Source: Erwinia aphidicola
GTDB lineage: Bacteria; Pseudomonadota; Gammaproteobacteria; Enterobacterales; Enterobacteriaceae
Assembly: GCF_014773485.1 (NCBI RefSeq)
Contig: NZ_JACXBP010000007.1
Coordinates: 1 to 64,000 of the forward strand
Length of the DNA stretch: 64,000 bases
Reading direction: 5' to 3'
In this document: positions 1 through 8,770 of the stretch, piece by piece
Position numbering within the stretch: position 1 is the first letter of the stretch
Layout of the letters: each line of letters begins with the position of its first letter
Notes under the pieces: model-generated
Database searches by the model: none
Told to the model about the DNA's origin: nothing
What the model saw: only the letters and a program-made list of their open reading frames with translations
Translations under genes and position numbers: made by a program

Positions 1-92
1 TCCGGCGTCAGCGCAAAGTCGAGGAACTGGATACCACTGTTCTGGACCAGCGTCATATTGGGTTTAAAATCAGCAATCGTCGCCAGCATCAT
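1..92 (-). CDS. srfB: SrfB-like virulence factor, N-terminal fragment (continues beyond the window)
   Basis: Only the first 30 or so codons are inside the window. Read leftward from ATG at 92-90 they give MMLATIADFKPNMTLVQNSG and continue IQFLDFALTP, which resembles the start of SrfB proteins encoded with SrfA and SrfC in Salmonella and Erwinia-type bacteria. The ATG overlaps the TAA of the upstream srfA-like gene (TAATG), so the two are probably translationally coupled. A second ATG follows at once (89-87), so the exact start is uncertain by one codon. The role of SrfB is not established; the name comes from a proposed SsrB-regulated factor. The rest of the gene was not available for checking. 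Confidence 0.72.
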   Translation of the reverse strand, partial: MMLATIADFKPNMTLVQNSGIQFLDFALTP

Positions 93-1498
93 TATTTACT
101 CTCACGCTTCATGGTCATCGGCAGCACCGTGTCGGCATTGTAGCTGCCGCTGCACTCGGCAGGCCCGCTCAGGCCCTGTTTACACACCAGTTCCGGCATC
201 TGATAGCGCGAACCATCGCTGCATCGCGCTTTCGTGCGGCTGTTAATCACCAGGTTGCCGGAGGACATCAGCCCGGCGAATACCTCCACCTTACAGCTAA
301 CGCCGTCGCCCTGGGTGATACGCGCCGTCCCTTTGCCATTTTTCAGCTGATATTTCAGCATCGGCGGGGTGCCGGTTGGCAGATTTTTCTGCACCAGTAC
401 GCGCCAGTTACCGTTAAGGAACTTGGTCGAGCCAATTTTGACCGCATCGGCAGGCAGCACCAGATCGTCTTTCGCCACCGGGCGCGCGTCTGCGACAGCT
501 TCCACCGCCGGTTCAGCCGCGGTCGCTGCTGCCGGGGCCGCAGCGGGTGTAACGGCAGCCGGGGCGATAATCGCCGGTGCCAGTGGCAGAGTAGGTGCAG
601 CAGCCGGAGCGACCGGTGCGGCTGGCGCATTCGCAGCTTGCGGTGCGGCAGGCTCGGGCTGTGCGGCGGGTTCAGGCGCTTTCACCTCTTCAGGCGCTTT
701 ATCGCTACAGCTTTTCAGCTGCACGCCAAAGGCAATCAGCAGCACCACGGCCGGAACAACCCAGCTGTAGCGCAGCCAGGCTTTCATCGGTGGTTTTGCC
801 GCAGGCGTAGCGGGGACCGCCGGGGCTGGCTCAGGTGCGATTGCCTCCGGCTCGTCAATAATTTCCAACGGCGGAATAGTGGGCATCACTCGCGGCGCGG
901 CGGCGGGTTCAGGGGTAATCAGCGGAGCAATAACCGGCGATACCGTAGCCGCAGCGGGTGCAGGGGCTGCCGCGACGGGTGCAAGGCGCGACAGGCCGAG
1001 CTGCGGCTCATCATCTTCCACTGCGCGCAGGCAGTCGAAAGCGTCCTGGCGGGATTTTTTATCCAGGCTGACAAAGCCCCAGAAGGTGATCACCGGTTTG
1101 CCGCCCACCAGGTAGACATAGTTCTGGTCGGGGAACTGTAACGCCTTGCTCAGCAGGGCGCCGAACAGCTTCTGGCTCGGCTTATCGGACTGCTGGGCGC
1201 GGTCGCTAATCTCTGCCAGCGTGCTCTGGCAGGCGAGCAGGTCATTCAGCGCTGCCTTGCGTGCGCTGTTGCTGGCGGCGGCCCACGAACTGACTTTGCC
1301 ATTCACCGGCGAGTACCAGTCCAGGCGGTCGCCCGCGTCGTTAGGCTGCGGGATCGCCAGGCAGTCGGCCAGCGCAGACTGTTTTCTCAGGCGCAGGGTT
1401 TCGCGCAGTTGCAGAGCGGAGAGATAGACCGGTTGCCCGTTCTCCCCCAGAGCGAGCACAGCATCAAGATTGCCACTGCGTAAGAAGATTTTTGCCAC
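92..1498 (-). CDS. srfA: SrfA-like virulence-associated protein
   Basis: This 468-residue protein opens MAKIFLRSGNLDAVLALGEN and continues with a conserved block (LRLRKQSALADCLAIPQPN, then DRLDWYSPVNGKVSSW) that I recognise as SrfA family. After about 170 residues it turns into a long Ala/Pro-rich linker. One hydrophobic segment near residues 241-262 (SWVVPAVVLLIAFGVQL) is a likely membrane anchor, followed by a second Pro/Ala linker. A C-terminal domain of about 120 residues contains several cysteines (VSCKVEVF, RCSDGS, LVCKQG, AECSG) and could be periplasmic and disulfide-bonded. It is the first gene of a srfAB(C) operon and its stop overlaps the srfB start. The biochemical function is unknown; the anchor and disulfide ideas are inferences from composition. 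Confidence 0.75.
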   Translation of the reverse strand: MAKIFLRSGNLDAVLALGENGQPVYLSALQLRETLRLRKQSALADCLAIPQPNDAGDRLDWYSPVNGKVSSWAAASNSARKAALNDLLACQSTLAEISDRAQQSDKPSQKLFGALLSKALQFPDQNYVYLVGGKPVITFWGFVSLDKKSRQDAFDCLRAVEDDEPQLGLSRLAPVAAAPAPAAATVSPVIAPLITPEPAAAPRVMPTIPPLEIIDEPEAIAPEPAPAVPATPAAKPPMKAWLRYSWVVPAVVLLIAFGVQLKSCSDKAPEEVKAPEPAAQPEPAAPQAANAPAAPVAPAAAPTLPLAPAIIAPAAVTPAAAPAAATAAEPAVEAVADARPVAKDDLVLPADAVKIGSTKFLNGNWRVLVQKNLPTGTPPMLKYQLKNGKGTARITQGDGVSCKVEVFAGLMSSGNLVINSRTKARCSDGSRYQMPELVCKQGLSGPAECSGSYNADTVLPMTMKRESK

Positions 1499-1705
1499 GC
1501 AAAAGACCTTATAGTCAGAGTTCGGAAGAAAAAAGCGTGTGTAATCAGAATATTTTAACGCTTTGCGACTTAAATCAAATGCGCAAATAAGCGGTGAAAC
1601 GCAACAGTACTCAGGCTATAGCCGGGCAGGAGCTTGATATCCGGGAGAATGAAATGGCGAAATGTGACACGGGTAGTGACAGTGTCACATCAGATAATTG
1701 TTAAT

Positions 1706-1730
1706 GGGTCAGGCAGGCCTGAGCCTACCC
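1706..1730. repeat. Degenerate copy of the dispersed palindrome
   Basis: GGGTCAGGCAGGCCTGAGCC followed by TACCC is an imperfect inverted repeat. It is close to the GGGTCAGGCATGCCTGACCC form found at 7022 and 63646. It sits just past the 3' end of the acetyltransferase gene, between it and the srfA promoter region. Confidence 0.55.
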
Positions 1731-2351
1731 TTTAAGCGCTGCAATATCACCCGCCGTAATTCCAGCAAGATGGGCAGTAATCTTCTCCACTGGCCAGTCC
1801 CACCAGGCTAGCGCTTCCAGTTCGGCAATCACCTCATCACTAAAGCGTTTGCGGATCGCTTGCGCCGGGTTACCGCCCACTATGCTGTACGCCGGGACAT
1901 CGGAAACCACTACGGAGCGTGAAGAGACGATCGCGCCGTTGCCGATGCTCACGCCCGGCATAATCAGGCAGTCATAGCCAATCCAGACATCGTTGCCGAT
2001 GCAGGTATCGCCTTTGTAAGGCAGGTCGCCGGGTTGCGGAGCTGCGCTTTCCCAGCCGTTGCCGAAAATAAAAAAGGGAAAGGTCGATATACCAGAGGTC
2101 TTATGGTTAGCGCCGTTCATAATGAACTTCACGCCGCGAGCCAGCGCACAGAATTTGCCAATAACCAGCTTATCGCCGATAAACGGATAGTGATAAAGGA
2201 CGTTGCGCTCGAAGTTCTCCGCGTCATCAGGATCGTCGTAGTAGGTATAGTCGCCGATGATGATATTGGGGTTGGTCACGCAATTTTTGATAAAGCAGAC
2301 CTGGGGAAAGCCAGGGAGTGGATGTTTCTCGCTGGGGTCGGGTCCGTGCAT
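1725..2351 (-). CDS. Vat/CatB-type xenobiotic acetyltransferase (left-handed beta-helix)
   Basis: A 208-residue acetyl-CoA-dependent O-acetyltransferase of the hexapeptide-repeat family that includes CatB chloramphenicol and Vat streptogramin acetyltransferases. Typical features are IIIGDYTYYDDP, the run IGDKLVIGKFCALARGVKFIMNGANH with the catalytic-type His in GANH, and hexapeptide turns (TCIGNDVWIGYDCLIMPGVSIGNGAIVSSRSVV), ending in VGGNPAQAIRKRF. Length fits the family (about 205-215). An AGGAGA ribosome-binding site lies five bases before ATG 2351. It is a lone gene transcribed leftward. Similar chromosomal genes in enterobacteria are not necessarily resistance determinants, so the substrate is open. 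Confidence 0.85.
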   Translation of the reverse strand: MHGPDPSEKHPLPGFPQVCFIKNCVTNPNIIIGDYTYYDDPDDAENFERNVLYHYPFIGDKLVIGKFCALARGVKFIMNGANHKTSGISTFPFFIFGNGWESAAPQPGDLPYKGDTCIGNDVWIGYDCLIMPGVSIGNGAIVSSRSVVVSDVPAYSIVGGNPAQAIRKRFSDEVIAELEALAWWDWPVEKITAHLAGITAGDIAALKG

Positions 2352-2481
2352 ATATTCTCCTGAAGCAGTAGCGTAAAGAGAGTGTAATTCAGAGGAAACC
2401 GAAGCGCCTCACGCTGTATTCAAACGGGCAGTGACGCTATGATAGCAGCGCGCCAAATTCGGCAGAGGAGAATTCGCCATA

Positions 2482-3204
2482 ATGTTTTATCGTTTTACGC
2501 TGGCAGCGGTTGTTGCCGCCACCACATTGACAGGTTGCGCTGCCTTTAAATCTAATACTGCCGTGGCGCCCGTTAGCCAGGCGACGCAGACCGCTGATGC
2601 CCCCGCTGCAACAGCCCAGCCCGAACAGCCGGTGCAAACAGAGCAAACCGCGCCAGCCGAACAGCCGGTGCAGACTACGCCTGTCACTGCGCCCGGCGCC
2701 GTCACCGAAGGCAGCCCTGAGGCGACGACAGCTGAGGCAGCAACCGCTCCGGCAGCGACCGCACCTGACGCGCCAGTAGAAACGGCCAGCGCTCCGACCC
2801 CGGCCGAAACGGCCACGCCAACTGCACCTGCCGAACCGGCTAAAGAAGAAAAGGTCACGGCGGCGCAGGGGACAGCAGCAGTAGCACCGTTCAGCAGCGG
2901 CCCAACGCAGATTGATGTTTCGCATATTGTCACCCGCGCGGATGATGGCTCCTCCATCACGCTGACCATCGACGGTACTGAAGCGGGCATTCTTAAGCGC
3001 GGCGAAAAGCGTGCGCTGTTTGTCGAGCCGGGCAAACACAAGGTGGGCGGCTACGTCCAGACGCTGTTCGGCTTAGGGCGCGTAACCATTCCGGCGGTGG
3101 AGATCACCACGGTACCGGGCAAAGTGAAACATGTGGCCTACTCGGTTACCCGAACCAAGCCTGCATTTGCTGAAGCGCCAGACACCACCAAAACCCCAGG
3201 CTGA
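2482..3204 (+). CDS. Predicted outer-membrane lipoprotein with Pro/Ala/Thr linker
   Basis: This 240-residue protein starts MFYRFTLAAVVAATTLTGC, a lipoprotein signal peptide with lipobox LTG-Cys19. The +2 residue is Ala, so Lol sorting predicts the outer membrane. Residues about 25-140 are low complexity (Ala, Pro, Thr, Glu, Gln), a likely extended periplasmic tether. The C-terminal hundred residues (ITLTIDGTEAGILKRGEKRA, VEPGKHKVGGYVQTLFGLGR) look like a small beta domain of the kind that decorates secreted or surface proteins. A GAGGAG motif precedes the ATG by about 11 bases. A strong terminator follows, so it is monocistronic. I do not recognise a named family; function unknown. Confidence 0.8.
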   Translation: MFYRFTLAAVVAATTLTGCAAFKSNTAVAPVSQATQTADAPAATAQPEQPVQTEQTAPAEQPVQTTPVTAPGAVTEGSPEATTAEAATAPAATAPDAPVETASAPTPAETATPTAPAEPAKEEKVTAAQGTAAVAPFSSGPTQIDVSHIVTRADDGSSITLTIDGTEAGILKRGEKRALFVEPGKHKVGGYVQTLFGLGRVTIPAVEITTVPGKVKHVAYSVTRTKPAFAEAPDTTKTPG

Positions 3205-3237
3205 TATTACTCTCAGCGGAGTGAACAGCAAAAAAAA

Positions 3238-3265
3238 AGGCCGATCCTCAGGATCGGCCTTTTTG
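3238..3265. terminator. Bidirectional intrinsic terminator between lipoprotein gene and mqo
   Basis: A perfect 10-bp stem AGGCCGATCC / GGATCGGCCT with a TCA loop is flanked by a run of As on the left and TTTT on the right. It can end transcription from both convergent genes. Confidence 0.9.
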
Positions 3266-3278
3266 GTTGGCGGGGAAC

Positions 3279-4934
3279 TTACAGCGCCATATCGTGCTGC
3301 GGGTTCTCTGCGCGTTTCTCAGCGGGAGCAGCAGCAGGGGCGTTCTGCTCACCGTTCATGTTGATCACCGGCGGCTTCACCAGCTGCAGGGTGGCTGCGG
3401 TGTCATCCCACACTTGCTGGGTCAGCGGCGTGTTGCCGTTCAGCTGCTGGCCATAGCTCGGCACGATAGTGCGGATTTTGCTCTGCCACTCAGGAGAGTT
3501 GAACTGCTCCGGGAACAGCTTTTTGATCACGTTGAGCGCGATAGGGGCCGCAGTGGACGCGCCCGGTGAAGCGCCCAGCAGGGCCGCGACGGTTTTCTGC
3601 TGATCGGTCACAATTTCCGTACCCAGCTTCAGCACGCCACCTTTATCGGCATCCTTCTTGATGATCTGCACGCGCTGACCTGCCTGGATCAGTTTCCAGT
3701 CCTCTTTACGCGCGTCCGGGTAGTACTCTTTCAGCGCGGCGAAGCGGTCGTCGTCATTCAGCATCACCTGACCAATCAGGTATTTCACCAGGTCAAAGTT
3801 ATCCAGGCCGACGTGCGTCATTGGCATGAAGTTGCTGGTGGTGGTGGTGCCCAGCAGATCGAAGATCGAACCATTTTTCAGGAACTTGGTAGAGAAGGTG
3901 GCAAACGGCCCGAACAGCACCACGCGCTTACCGTCAAGGTAGCGGGCATCCAGGTGTGGAACGGACATCGGTGGTGCGCCCACTGAAGCCTGACCGTATA
4001 CTTTTTCCTGATGCTGTTTAGTAATTTCCGGGTTTTCAGTGACCAGGAAGGAGCCGCCCACCGGGAAGCCTGCATAGTTATCCGCTTCCGGAATACCGGT
4101 TTTCTGCAGCAGCTTCAGCGCGCCGCCGCCGGCACCGATAAACACATATTTCGCATCGATGCTGTGCTCTTCACCGCTGTTAACGTCTTTAACCGTCACA
4201 TGCCAGGAGTTATCGGCATTGCGCTTAAATTCGGTAGCCTCGGTCGAGGTTTCAAGGGTGAAGTTTTTATCTTTCTTCAGGCTGCCGATCAGCTGACGGG
4301 TGATCTCGCCGTAGTTGACATCGGTTCCCACCGGGGTCCAGGTAGCGGCCACTTTCTGCTGTGGGTCGCGACCGGCAATCACCAGCGGTGCCCACTGCTT
4401 GATCTGGTTCTGGTCGGTAGAGAACTTCATGCCCTGGAACAGGGTAGTCTGCTGCAGTGCCTGGTAGCGCTTGGTCAGATACTCGACGTTCTTATCACCC
4501 CAGACGAAGCTCATATGCGGCGTCGAGTTGATGAAAGAGTGCGGGTCGTTGAGCACGCCGCGTTTCACCTGAGCGGTCCAGAACTGGCGCGAGATCATAA
4601 ACTGTTCGTTGATATCCAGCGCTTTGCTGACATCAATTGAACCATCAGCACGTTCCGGCGTGTAGTTCAGCTCCATGTTCGCAGAGTGGCCGGTCCCGGC
4701 GTTGTTCCAGCCGTTCGATGATTCGAGTGCGACACCATCCAGCTTCTCTACCATCAGCTGTTTCCAGCCTGGCTGAAGTTCCTGTAACCAGGTTCCTAAG
4801 GAAGCGCTCATGATACCGCCGCCAATCAACAGCACGTCGGTTTTCTGTGGAGCAGGGGTTTCAGCATGCAGTGCAGTAGATACCAGCAGAGCAGACAGAG
4901 AAAGCAGGGGAATTGTTTTTCTAAATTTAGACAT
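3279..4934 (-). CDS. mqo: Malate:quinone oxidoreductase
   Basis: Mqo oxidises malate to oxaloacetate with FAD and passes electrons to membrane quinones, bypassing soluble malate dehydrogenase. The 551-residue protein has the FAD-binding motif [19 protein letters not shown] and near-identity to E. coli Mqo in many blocks ([70 protein letters not shown]). An N-terminal hydrophobic stretch ([19 protein letters not shown]) resembles a signal peptide, as in the E. coli protein, although Mqo is usually described as a peripheral membrane enzyme. The C-terminal 30 residues are Ala/Pro/Glu-rich and variable. The gene stands alone behind a long AT-rich upstream region and ends at a shared terminator. 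Confidence 0.96.
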   Translation of the reverse strand: MSKFRKTIPLLSLSALLVSTALHAETPAPQKTDVLLIGGGIMSASLGTWLQELQPGWKQLMVEKLDGVALESSNGWNNAGTGHSANMELNYTPERADGSIDVSKALDINEQFMISRQFWTAQVKRGVLNDPHSFINSTPHMSFVWGDKNVEYLTKRYQALQQTTLFQGMKFSTDQNQIKQWAPLVIAGRDPQQKVAATWTPVGTDVNYGEITRQLIGSLKKDKNFTLETSTEATEFKRNADNSWHVTVKDVNSGEEHSIDAKYVFIGAGGGALKLLQKTGIPEADNYAGFPVGGSFLVTENPEITKQHQEKVYGQASVGAPPMSVPHLDARYLDGKRVVLFGPFATFSTKFLKNGSIFDLLGTTTTSNFMPMTHVGLDNFDLVKYLIGQVMLNDDDRFAALKEYYPDARKEDWKLIQAGQRVQIIKKDADKGGVLKLGTEIVTDQQKTVAALLGASPGASTAAPIALNVIKKLFPEQFNSPEWQSKIRTIVPSYGQQLNGNTPLTQQVWDDTAATLQLVKPPVINMNGEQNAPAAAPAEKRAENPQHDMAL

Positions 4935-5521
4935 AGCAGTGAGAGATATCTATATAGGTTTCAAAATTGAGGCGATATTTTAACGAACTTAGATGAAAAG
5001 TTAAGAATTATTTGCAGCTTTTAATTTAAACACGATTGATAGGGTTAAATTTAACAATTCAATTATTCGGCTAAATTTTAAAAAGCGTTAATTATCAATG
5101 CCATGCCTCGATTTTAAATAGGCATGCTATCGTTACTGCTATCTGCAGGCTTTAACTGAATTAGTGGTTACTCTAATTACATAACGCTGACTATAATTAA
5201 TAAACCGTGCCACTTTTATAACTAAGCCATTAATTGGTCGACTAATTATCCGGTTGAGAAAATCGCTTCAGTCAGCATAATTATCATTAAGTGCCATATC
5301 CCGGCATTTAATTTCCTCCGGCCAGACCCGGTGTCGCGATTTTCCCGCCGCCGTTTGATGCCGAAGGTGTTTATAATTTGAGTTAACTCAGTAGCGTGAC
5401 TCACGATAAACTTCACTGGGTCAGGGTTAAGCGCAGAAACAGCGAAATTTTTTTAAAATTTCCGAATAAAAGTGGCGATGGCGCGTTAACCGATCAACAT
5501 CCACAAACGGAAACCTACTGT
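4935..5521. other. AT-rich intergenic region between mqo and the decayed cytochrome gene
   Basis: This stretch of 587 bases is much richer in A+T than its surroundings. It must hold the leftward mqo promoter and any rightward promoter for the cytochrome remnant/sigma-factor unit. I could not pick a convincing -35/-10 pair or operator, and saw no gene, RNA or repeat. Confidence 0.5.
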
Positions 5522-5706
5522 ATGTCTGCCATTGCCACTTCCCGCGCGCGTCAGCGCTATGATGCTTTCACCCTGACGCTGCACTGGCTGACCGCTGCCA
5601 GCGTGATCTTCCTGTTAGTTTCTTCGGCCTGTTTGATATTCCGGGCTGGATTACCGTCGATCCCGCGCTGCGCCGTATGATGCCTCAAGCTGCCCGGAGG
5701 GCGTGA
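5522..5706 (+). pseudogene. Decayed cytochrome b561 gene with internal deletions
   Basis: The ATG at 5522 opens MSAIATSRARQRYDAFTLTL then HWLTAASVIFLLVS, the first transmembrane helix of a b561-type cytochrome with its haem-type His. Reading one base out of phase from about 5616 gives SFFGLFDIPGWITVDPALRR, the segment that normally lies in the middle of these proteins. It then runs straight into MMPQAARRA and TGA, which looks like the extreme C-terminus. A b561 protein has about 175 residues; only about 60 codons remain and the reading frame is broken, so no functional cytochrome can be made. The final TGA overlaps the sigma-factor GTG start (GTGA). Related operons pair a b561 with an ECF sigma/anti-sigma pair; that is recollection, not a search result. 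Confidence 0.75.
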
Positions 5707-6224
5707 AAATTACCCATAGTGAAGTACGGCAACAGCTGGCCGCCCATCTGTCGCGCCTGTGGCGTTACGGTATGGTGCTGTCCCGCAATCGCGACGTCGC
5801 CGAGGAGCTGGTGCAGTCCACCTGCGTGCGGGCGCTGGAGCGCAGCGCGCAGTATCAATCCGGTACACGCATCGACAGGTGGCTGTTTACCATTCTGCAC
5901 TCGGTATGGATCAGCGACCTGCGGGCGCAGCGGGTGCGCGCCGGGCAGGGGTTCGTCGACAGCGACGATCTGCACGCGCCTGGCAGTCAGCCGCAGGACG
6001 AGCAACGCAGGCAGTATCAGAAGGTGATGCAGCGCGTCGGGCAACTGCCGGAAGCCCAGCGCAACGCCGTTTTTTTGGTCTATGTCGAAGGATTTACCTA
6101 TCAGGAAGCCGCCGAAACGCTGATGGTGCCTGTCGGGACGATCATGAGCCGTCTGGCGGCCGCCAGGGCCACGCTGGCCAGGCAGACGTCGCAGGCGGCG
6201 CCCGTACAGGAGAAACACCGGTGA
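5703..6224 (+). CDS. ECF-type RNA polymerase sigma factor
   Basis: A 173-residue extracytoplasmic-function sigma factor. Region 2 is seen at about residues 10-75 (LWRYGMVLSRNRDVAEELVQ, then RWLFTILHSVWISDLRAQ) and region 4 at about 110-165 (LPEAQRNAVFLVYVEGFTYQ, VPVGTIMSRLAAARATL, the promoter -35 reader). No other domain is present. It begins with GTG, chosen because it overlaps the stop of the cytochrome remnant by four bases and aligns with family N-termini. The next gene, an anti-sigma factor, starts inside its stop codon. The pair probably responds to an envelope or redox signal, but the inducer and regulon cannot be read from sequence. Confidence 0.9.
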   Translation: MKITHSEVRQQLAAHLSRLWRYGMVLSRNRDVAEELVQSTCVRALERSAQYQSGTRIDRWLFTILHSVWISDLRAQRVRAGQGFVDSDDLHAPGSQPQDEQRRQYQKVMQRVGQLPEAQRNAVFLVYVEGFTYQEAAETLMVPVGTIMSRLAAARATLARQTSQAAPVQEKHR

Positions 6225-7021
6225 AGAGAGAACATATTACCGCGCCCTACAGCGATGAGGCGATCGTCGCCTGGCTGGATGGCGAAATGAGCGCGGCAGA
6301 CTCTGCGGCATTTGAACAGCAGCTAAAGCGCGATGAACCGCTGTCAGCCCGCACCGCTGAACTGATGAGAAGCAATCAGCCGTTTGCAGAAGCATTTGAA
6401 GGCTTGCTGGAAGCCGCACCAGAGGAGAGGATGGAGCGGCATCTGGCACAACTGCTGGCCCGGACGCCCCCCGCGCCTGCGCAGCACAGGGGACAAGTCA
6501 GCCGCCGCGCGCTGATCGCCGCCTCACTCAGCTTTTTGTTTATCGGTTCCGGTATCGGTTATTTCGCCCGTCCGGAAAGCGCCTCGCGCCGCGAAAGCGG
6601 CAGGATCCGCGACCTCGAAGCGCAATATATGTCGTTGTACAGCACTCAGACGCTGGCGGATGTCGATAATTCGCCGCCGGTGATTGCGCGCTCGCTGGAG
6701 AGAACCGCCCGCGAGATGGGCCTGCGGCTCAGCGCACAGCAGCTGGCGTTACCCGATGCTGAGCTAAAAAGCATACGCCTGCTGCGCTATGACGACGCTT
6801 CAATCGCGCAGATCGTCTGGGATCGCGCCAGCGAGGGTCCGATGGCGCTGTGTATTTCCCGCGAGCAGCATCAAAATCTCACCCCGGTGCAGGATGAAAA
6901 GCGCCACGGTATGAATCTCGCCTGGTGGTATGCCGAAGGTTATCAGTACGTATTGATTGGCCGCAGCCCGACGCAGCAGATGCAGCAGCGGGCAGGGCAG
7001 CTGCGGCAGAGTCTCTCGTAG
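6221..7021 (+). CDS. Membrane anti-sigma factor
   Basis: This 266-residue protein begins at GTG 6221, overlapping the sigma-factor TGA (GTGA). The same frame stays open upstream to 5759, but that part is only a shadow of the sigma gene. The N-terminal part (YSDEAIVAWLDGEMSAADSA, FEQQLKRDEPLSARTAEL) is the helical sigma-binding domain typical of this group. I see no HxxxCxxC zinc motif, so it is not a ZAS-type anti-sigma. A single membrane segment (RALIAASLSFLFIGSGIGYF, residues about 88-108) is followed by a periplasmic domain of about 150 residues with no recognised fold. By position and coupling it holds the ECF factor inactive at the inner membrane until a periplasmic signal arrives. Confidence 0.85.
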   Translation: MKREHITAPYSDEAIVAWLDGEMSAADSAAFEQQLKRDEPLSARTAELMRSNQPFAEAFEGLLEAAPEERMERHLAQLLARTPPAPAQHRGQVSRRALIAASLSFLFIGSGIGYFARPESASRRESGRIRDLEAQYMSLYSTQTLADVDNSPPVIARSLERTAREMGLRLSAQQLALPDAELKSIRLLRYDDASIAQIVWDRASEGPMALCISREQHQNLTPVQDEKRHGMNLAWWYAEGYQYVLIGRSPTQQMQQRAGQLRQSLS

Positions 7022-7022
7022 C

Positions 7023-7040
7023 GGTCAGGCATGCCTGACC
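7023..7040. repeat. Dispersed palindrome, GGTCAGGCATGCCTGACC
   Basis: A perfect 18-bp palindrome immediately after the anti-sigma stop codon. It has the GCATGC centre shared with copies at 21567, 62210, 63646 and 63687. Confidence 0.7.
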
Positions 7041-7191
7041 CGACGCGTAGAGTAGGTAGCAATCCCAGGATAATGCCAACCTTATTGCTTTCCGCCTGCC
7101 GTGAACTACGCTTTTCAGGTAGGACACGGCTGCGCTTGTTAGCCGACTAATTAAAAACATAATATTCGATAACTCTGAGGATTTAACCATG

Positions 7192-7464
7192 ATGCTTAAG
7201 ACTAAGCTGGCCACTGCTGCGGTATTGTTATTCTCACTTAATGCTTATTCAGCGGAGCTGATGACGAAAGTCGACTTCGACAAAGTTTCTCTTCAGTATG
7301 AAAAAGTGGGGGATATCTCTGTTGCGGATGAATCTTCCACAATTGATGCAAGAGAGGCACTCAAGGCAGAAGCGGAAAAACTGGGGGCGGATATTTACGT
7401 CATTACCTCTGCCAATGAGAAAAAGAAAGTGCGTGCTACTGCAGTCGCTTACAAGAAAAAATAA
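7192..7464 (+). CDS. Small periplasmic protein with a YdgH/BhsA/McbA-like (DUF1471) domain
   Basis: A 90-residue secreted protein. The signal peptide MLKTKLATAAVLLFSLNAYS-A is followed by one DUF1471 domain (VSLQYEKVGDISVADESSTI, EAEKLGADIYVITSANEKKK, ending in VRATAVAYKKK). Members such as BhsA, McbA and YahO are induced by stress and affect envelope or biofilm properties, but the molecular activity is unknown. Two ATGs are adjacent (7189 and 7192). GAGG at 7176-7179 lies nine bases before the first and suits either; the second gives a normal signal peptide. A palindrome copy that could act as a terminator follows directly. Confidence 0.85.
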   Translation: MLKTKLATAAVLLFSLNAYSAELMTKVDFDKVSLQYEKVGDISVADESSTIDAREALKAEAEKLGADIYVITSANEKKKVRATAVAYKKK

Positions 7465-7476
7465 TCGGTCATGTCG

Positions 7477-7503
7477 GGGTCGACCTTTTTTTTCGGTCGA
7501 CCC
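7477..7503. repeat. Dispersed palindrome with T8 loop
   Basis: GGGTCGACC, a loop of eight Ts and C, then GGTCGACCC. It lies between the DUF1471 gene and the end of ampC, which converge here. The copies at 9787 and 9870 have the same architecture with GGCC arms. As RNA it would form a stable hairpin; whether it terminates transcription is uncertain because the T run is in the loop. Confidence 0.7.
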
Positions 7504-7540
7504 GCTATTGACGATGACGCTCAAGGCATATAAAACTCTG

Positions 7541-8689
7541 TTAATGCTGCGTCAGAGTCTGGATGATCTTATTCGCCGCTTCCACCCTTGCCGGGTTTGG
7601 ATAAGTTTTATTTGCCAGCATCACAATCCCGACTTTCTGCTGCGGAATAAAGGCAATATAGCTGCCGAAGCCGTTGGTGCTGCCGGTTTTATGCACCCAG
7701 GATTGCGCTTCAGCCTTTCCGGCTGGCGTTAACACCTCGACGGCGTGCGGCTTGAGCGCCACCCCATTGTCGCTGGCAGCAATCACTTCTTTGGCATCCA
7801 CCGGCCAGTGATAGATTTCCCACCCTAAGCCCTGATACCCGTTGCCCACGCGCAGATAGCGCGCCTGGCTGGTGAGGATTGCCTGCTTCACGGCGGGCGT
7901 GCTGTCCGGGTCGATATTCGCCTGCAGATATTTCGCCATATCCTGCACGCTGGTTTTCACTCCGTAGGCTTCCGCATCCAGCATGCCCGCTGAAACGCGC
8001 ACCGGCTTACCGTCGCGATATCCCCACGCGTAATTTTTCTGCTGCGCCGCAGGCACATCAATATAGGTGTGCGTCATCTTCAGCGGTTGCAGCACGTTGT
8101 TGTGCAGATAGTCGGCAAAGCTCAGCCCGCTGTTTTTCACCGCCAGTAAACCAAACAGCCCGATGCTGGCGTTGGAGTAGCTGCGCATCGTGCCGGGCTG
8201 CCATTCAGGCTGCCACTGCTGATAGTAGTGCCACAGCGCCTGCTGGTCGGTCACCGCATCCGGCACCTGCAGCGGCAGCCCGCCCGCGGTGTAGGTGGCG
8301 AGGTTTAGCATAGTGATGTGCTGCCACTGCGGCGTGTTGAGCTGCGGCGCGTATTTCACCGCCGGGTCGGTGAGCTTCACCAGACCGCTGTTAATCGCTG
8401 CGCCTGCGGCGATACCGGTAAAGGTCTTGCTGACGGAACCCAGCTCGAACAGGGTATCCGCCGTGACCGGGCGCTTGGCCTCGATGTCGGCTTCGCCGTA
8501 GCTATAGAGATGGCTTTTGCCCTGATACACCACGGCGACGGCCATGCCGGGGATCGCCTGCTGGGCCATTAAGGGTTTGATGGTGTCATTGACGATCTGG
8601 TCGAGCTGCGCGTTATTCAGCGGGGCCGCTAACAGCGAAAAGCTGGAAAGGGTGCCAGCAATCAAGATCGGGAGAAGGTTTTTTTTCAT
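7541..8689 (-). CDS. ampC: Class C beta-lactamase AmpC
   Basis: AmpC hydrolyses cephalosporins and penicillins in the periplasm. The 382-residue precursor has a signal peptide (MKKNLLPILIAGTLSSFSLL-A) and the full class C active site: S-V-S-K (nucleophile Ser and Lys), Y-S-N in YSNASIGLF, and K-T-G in HKTGSTNGFGSY. Length fits the family (about 380). I chose ATG 8689 because it gives a normal signal peptide; the frame stays open to 8800 but the extra codons run through the promoter and operator. It is divergent from ampR with the conserved AmpR site between them, so induction by beta-lactams through peptidoglycan fragments is expected. No catalytic residue is missing. Confidence 0.96.
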   Translation of the reverse strand: MKKNLLPILIAGTLSSFSLLAAPLNNAQLDQIVNDTIKPLMAQQAIPGMAVAVVYQGKSHLYSYGEADIEAKRPVTADTLFELGSVSKTFTGIAAGAAINSGLVKLTDPAVKYAPQLNTPQWQHITMLNLATYTAGGLPLQVPDAVTDQQALWHYYQQWQPEWQPGTMRSYSNASIGLFGLLAVKNSGLSFADYLHNNVLQPLKMTHTYIDVPAAQQKNYAWGYRDGKPVRVSAGMLDAEAYGVKTSVQDMAKYLQANIDPDSTPAVKQAILTSQARYLRVGNGYQGLGWEIYHWPVDAKEVIAASDNGVALKPHAVEVLTPAGKAEAQSWVHKTGSTNGFGSYIAFIPQQKVGIVMLANKTYPNPARVEAANKIIQTLTQH

Positions 8690-8770
8690 GCTTAATAGTT
8701 CCATAGGCTGATTGATGCAAACAGTGTTGCTCCTTGTGACCTGGAATAGTCTGAAGAGATTGCACGGATC

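Noticed and set aside
1725-2351. Calling the hexapeptide acetyltransferase an antibiotic-resistance gene (cat or vat)
   Set aside because: The fold and active-site pattern fit, but there is no mobile context and chromosomal homologues are common; the substrate is unproven.
2437-3041. Minus-strand open frames opposite the lipoprotein gene
   Set aside because: They arise from its repetitive Ala/Pro/Thr codons and have no start signals or domain.
5759-6220. Upstream extension of the anti-sigma reading frame to ATG 5759
   Set aside because: The peptide is Arg/Ala-rich nonsense overlapping the sigma-factor gene. The GTG at 6221 with a GTGA overlap explains the real start.
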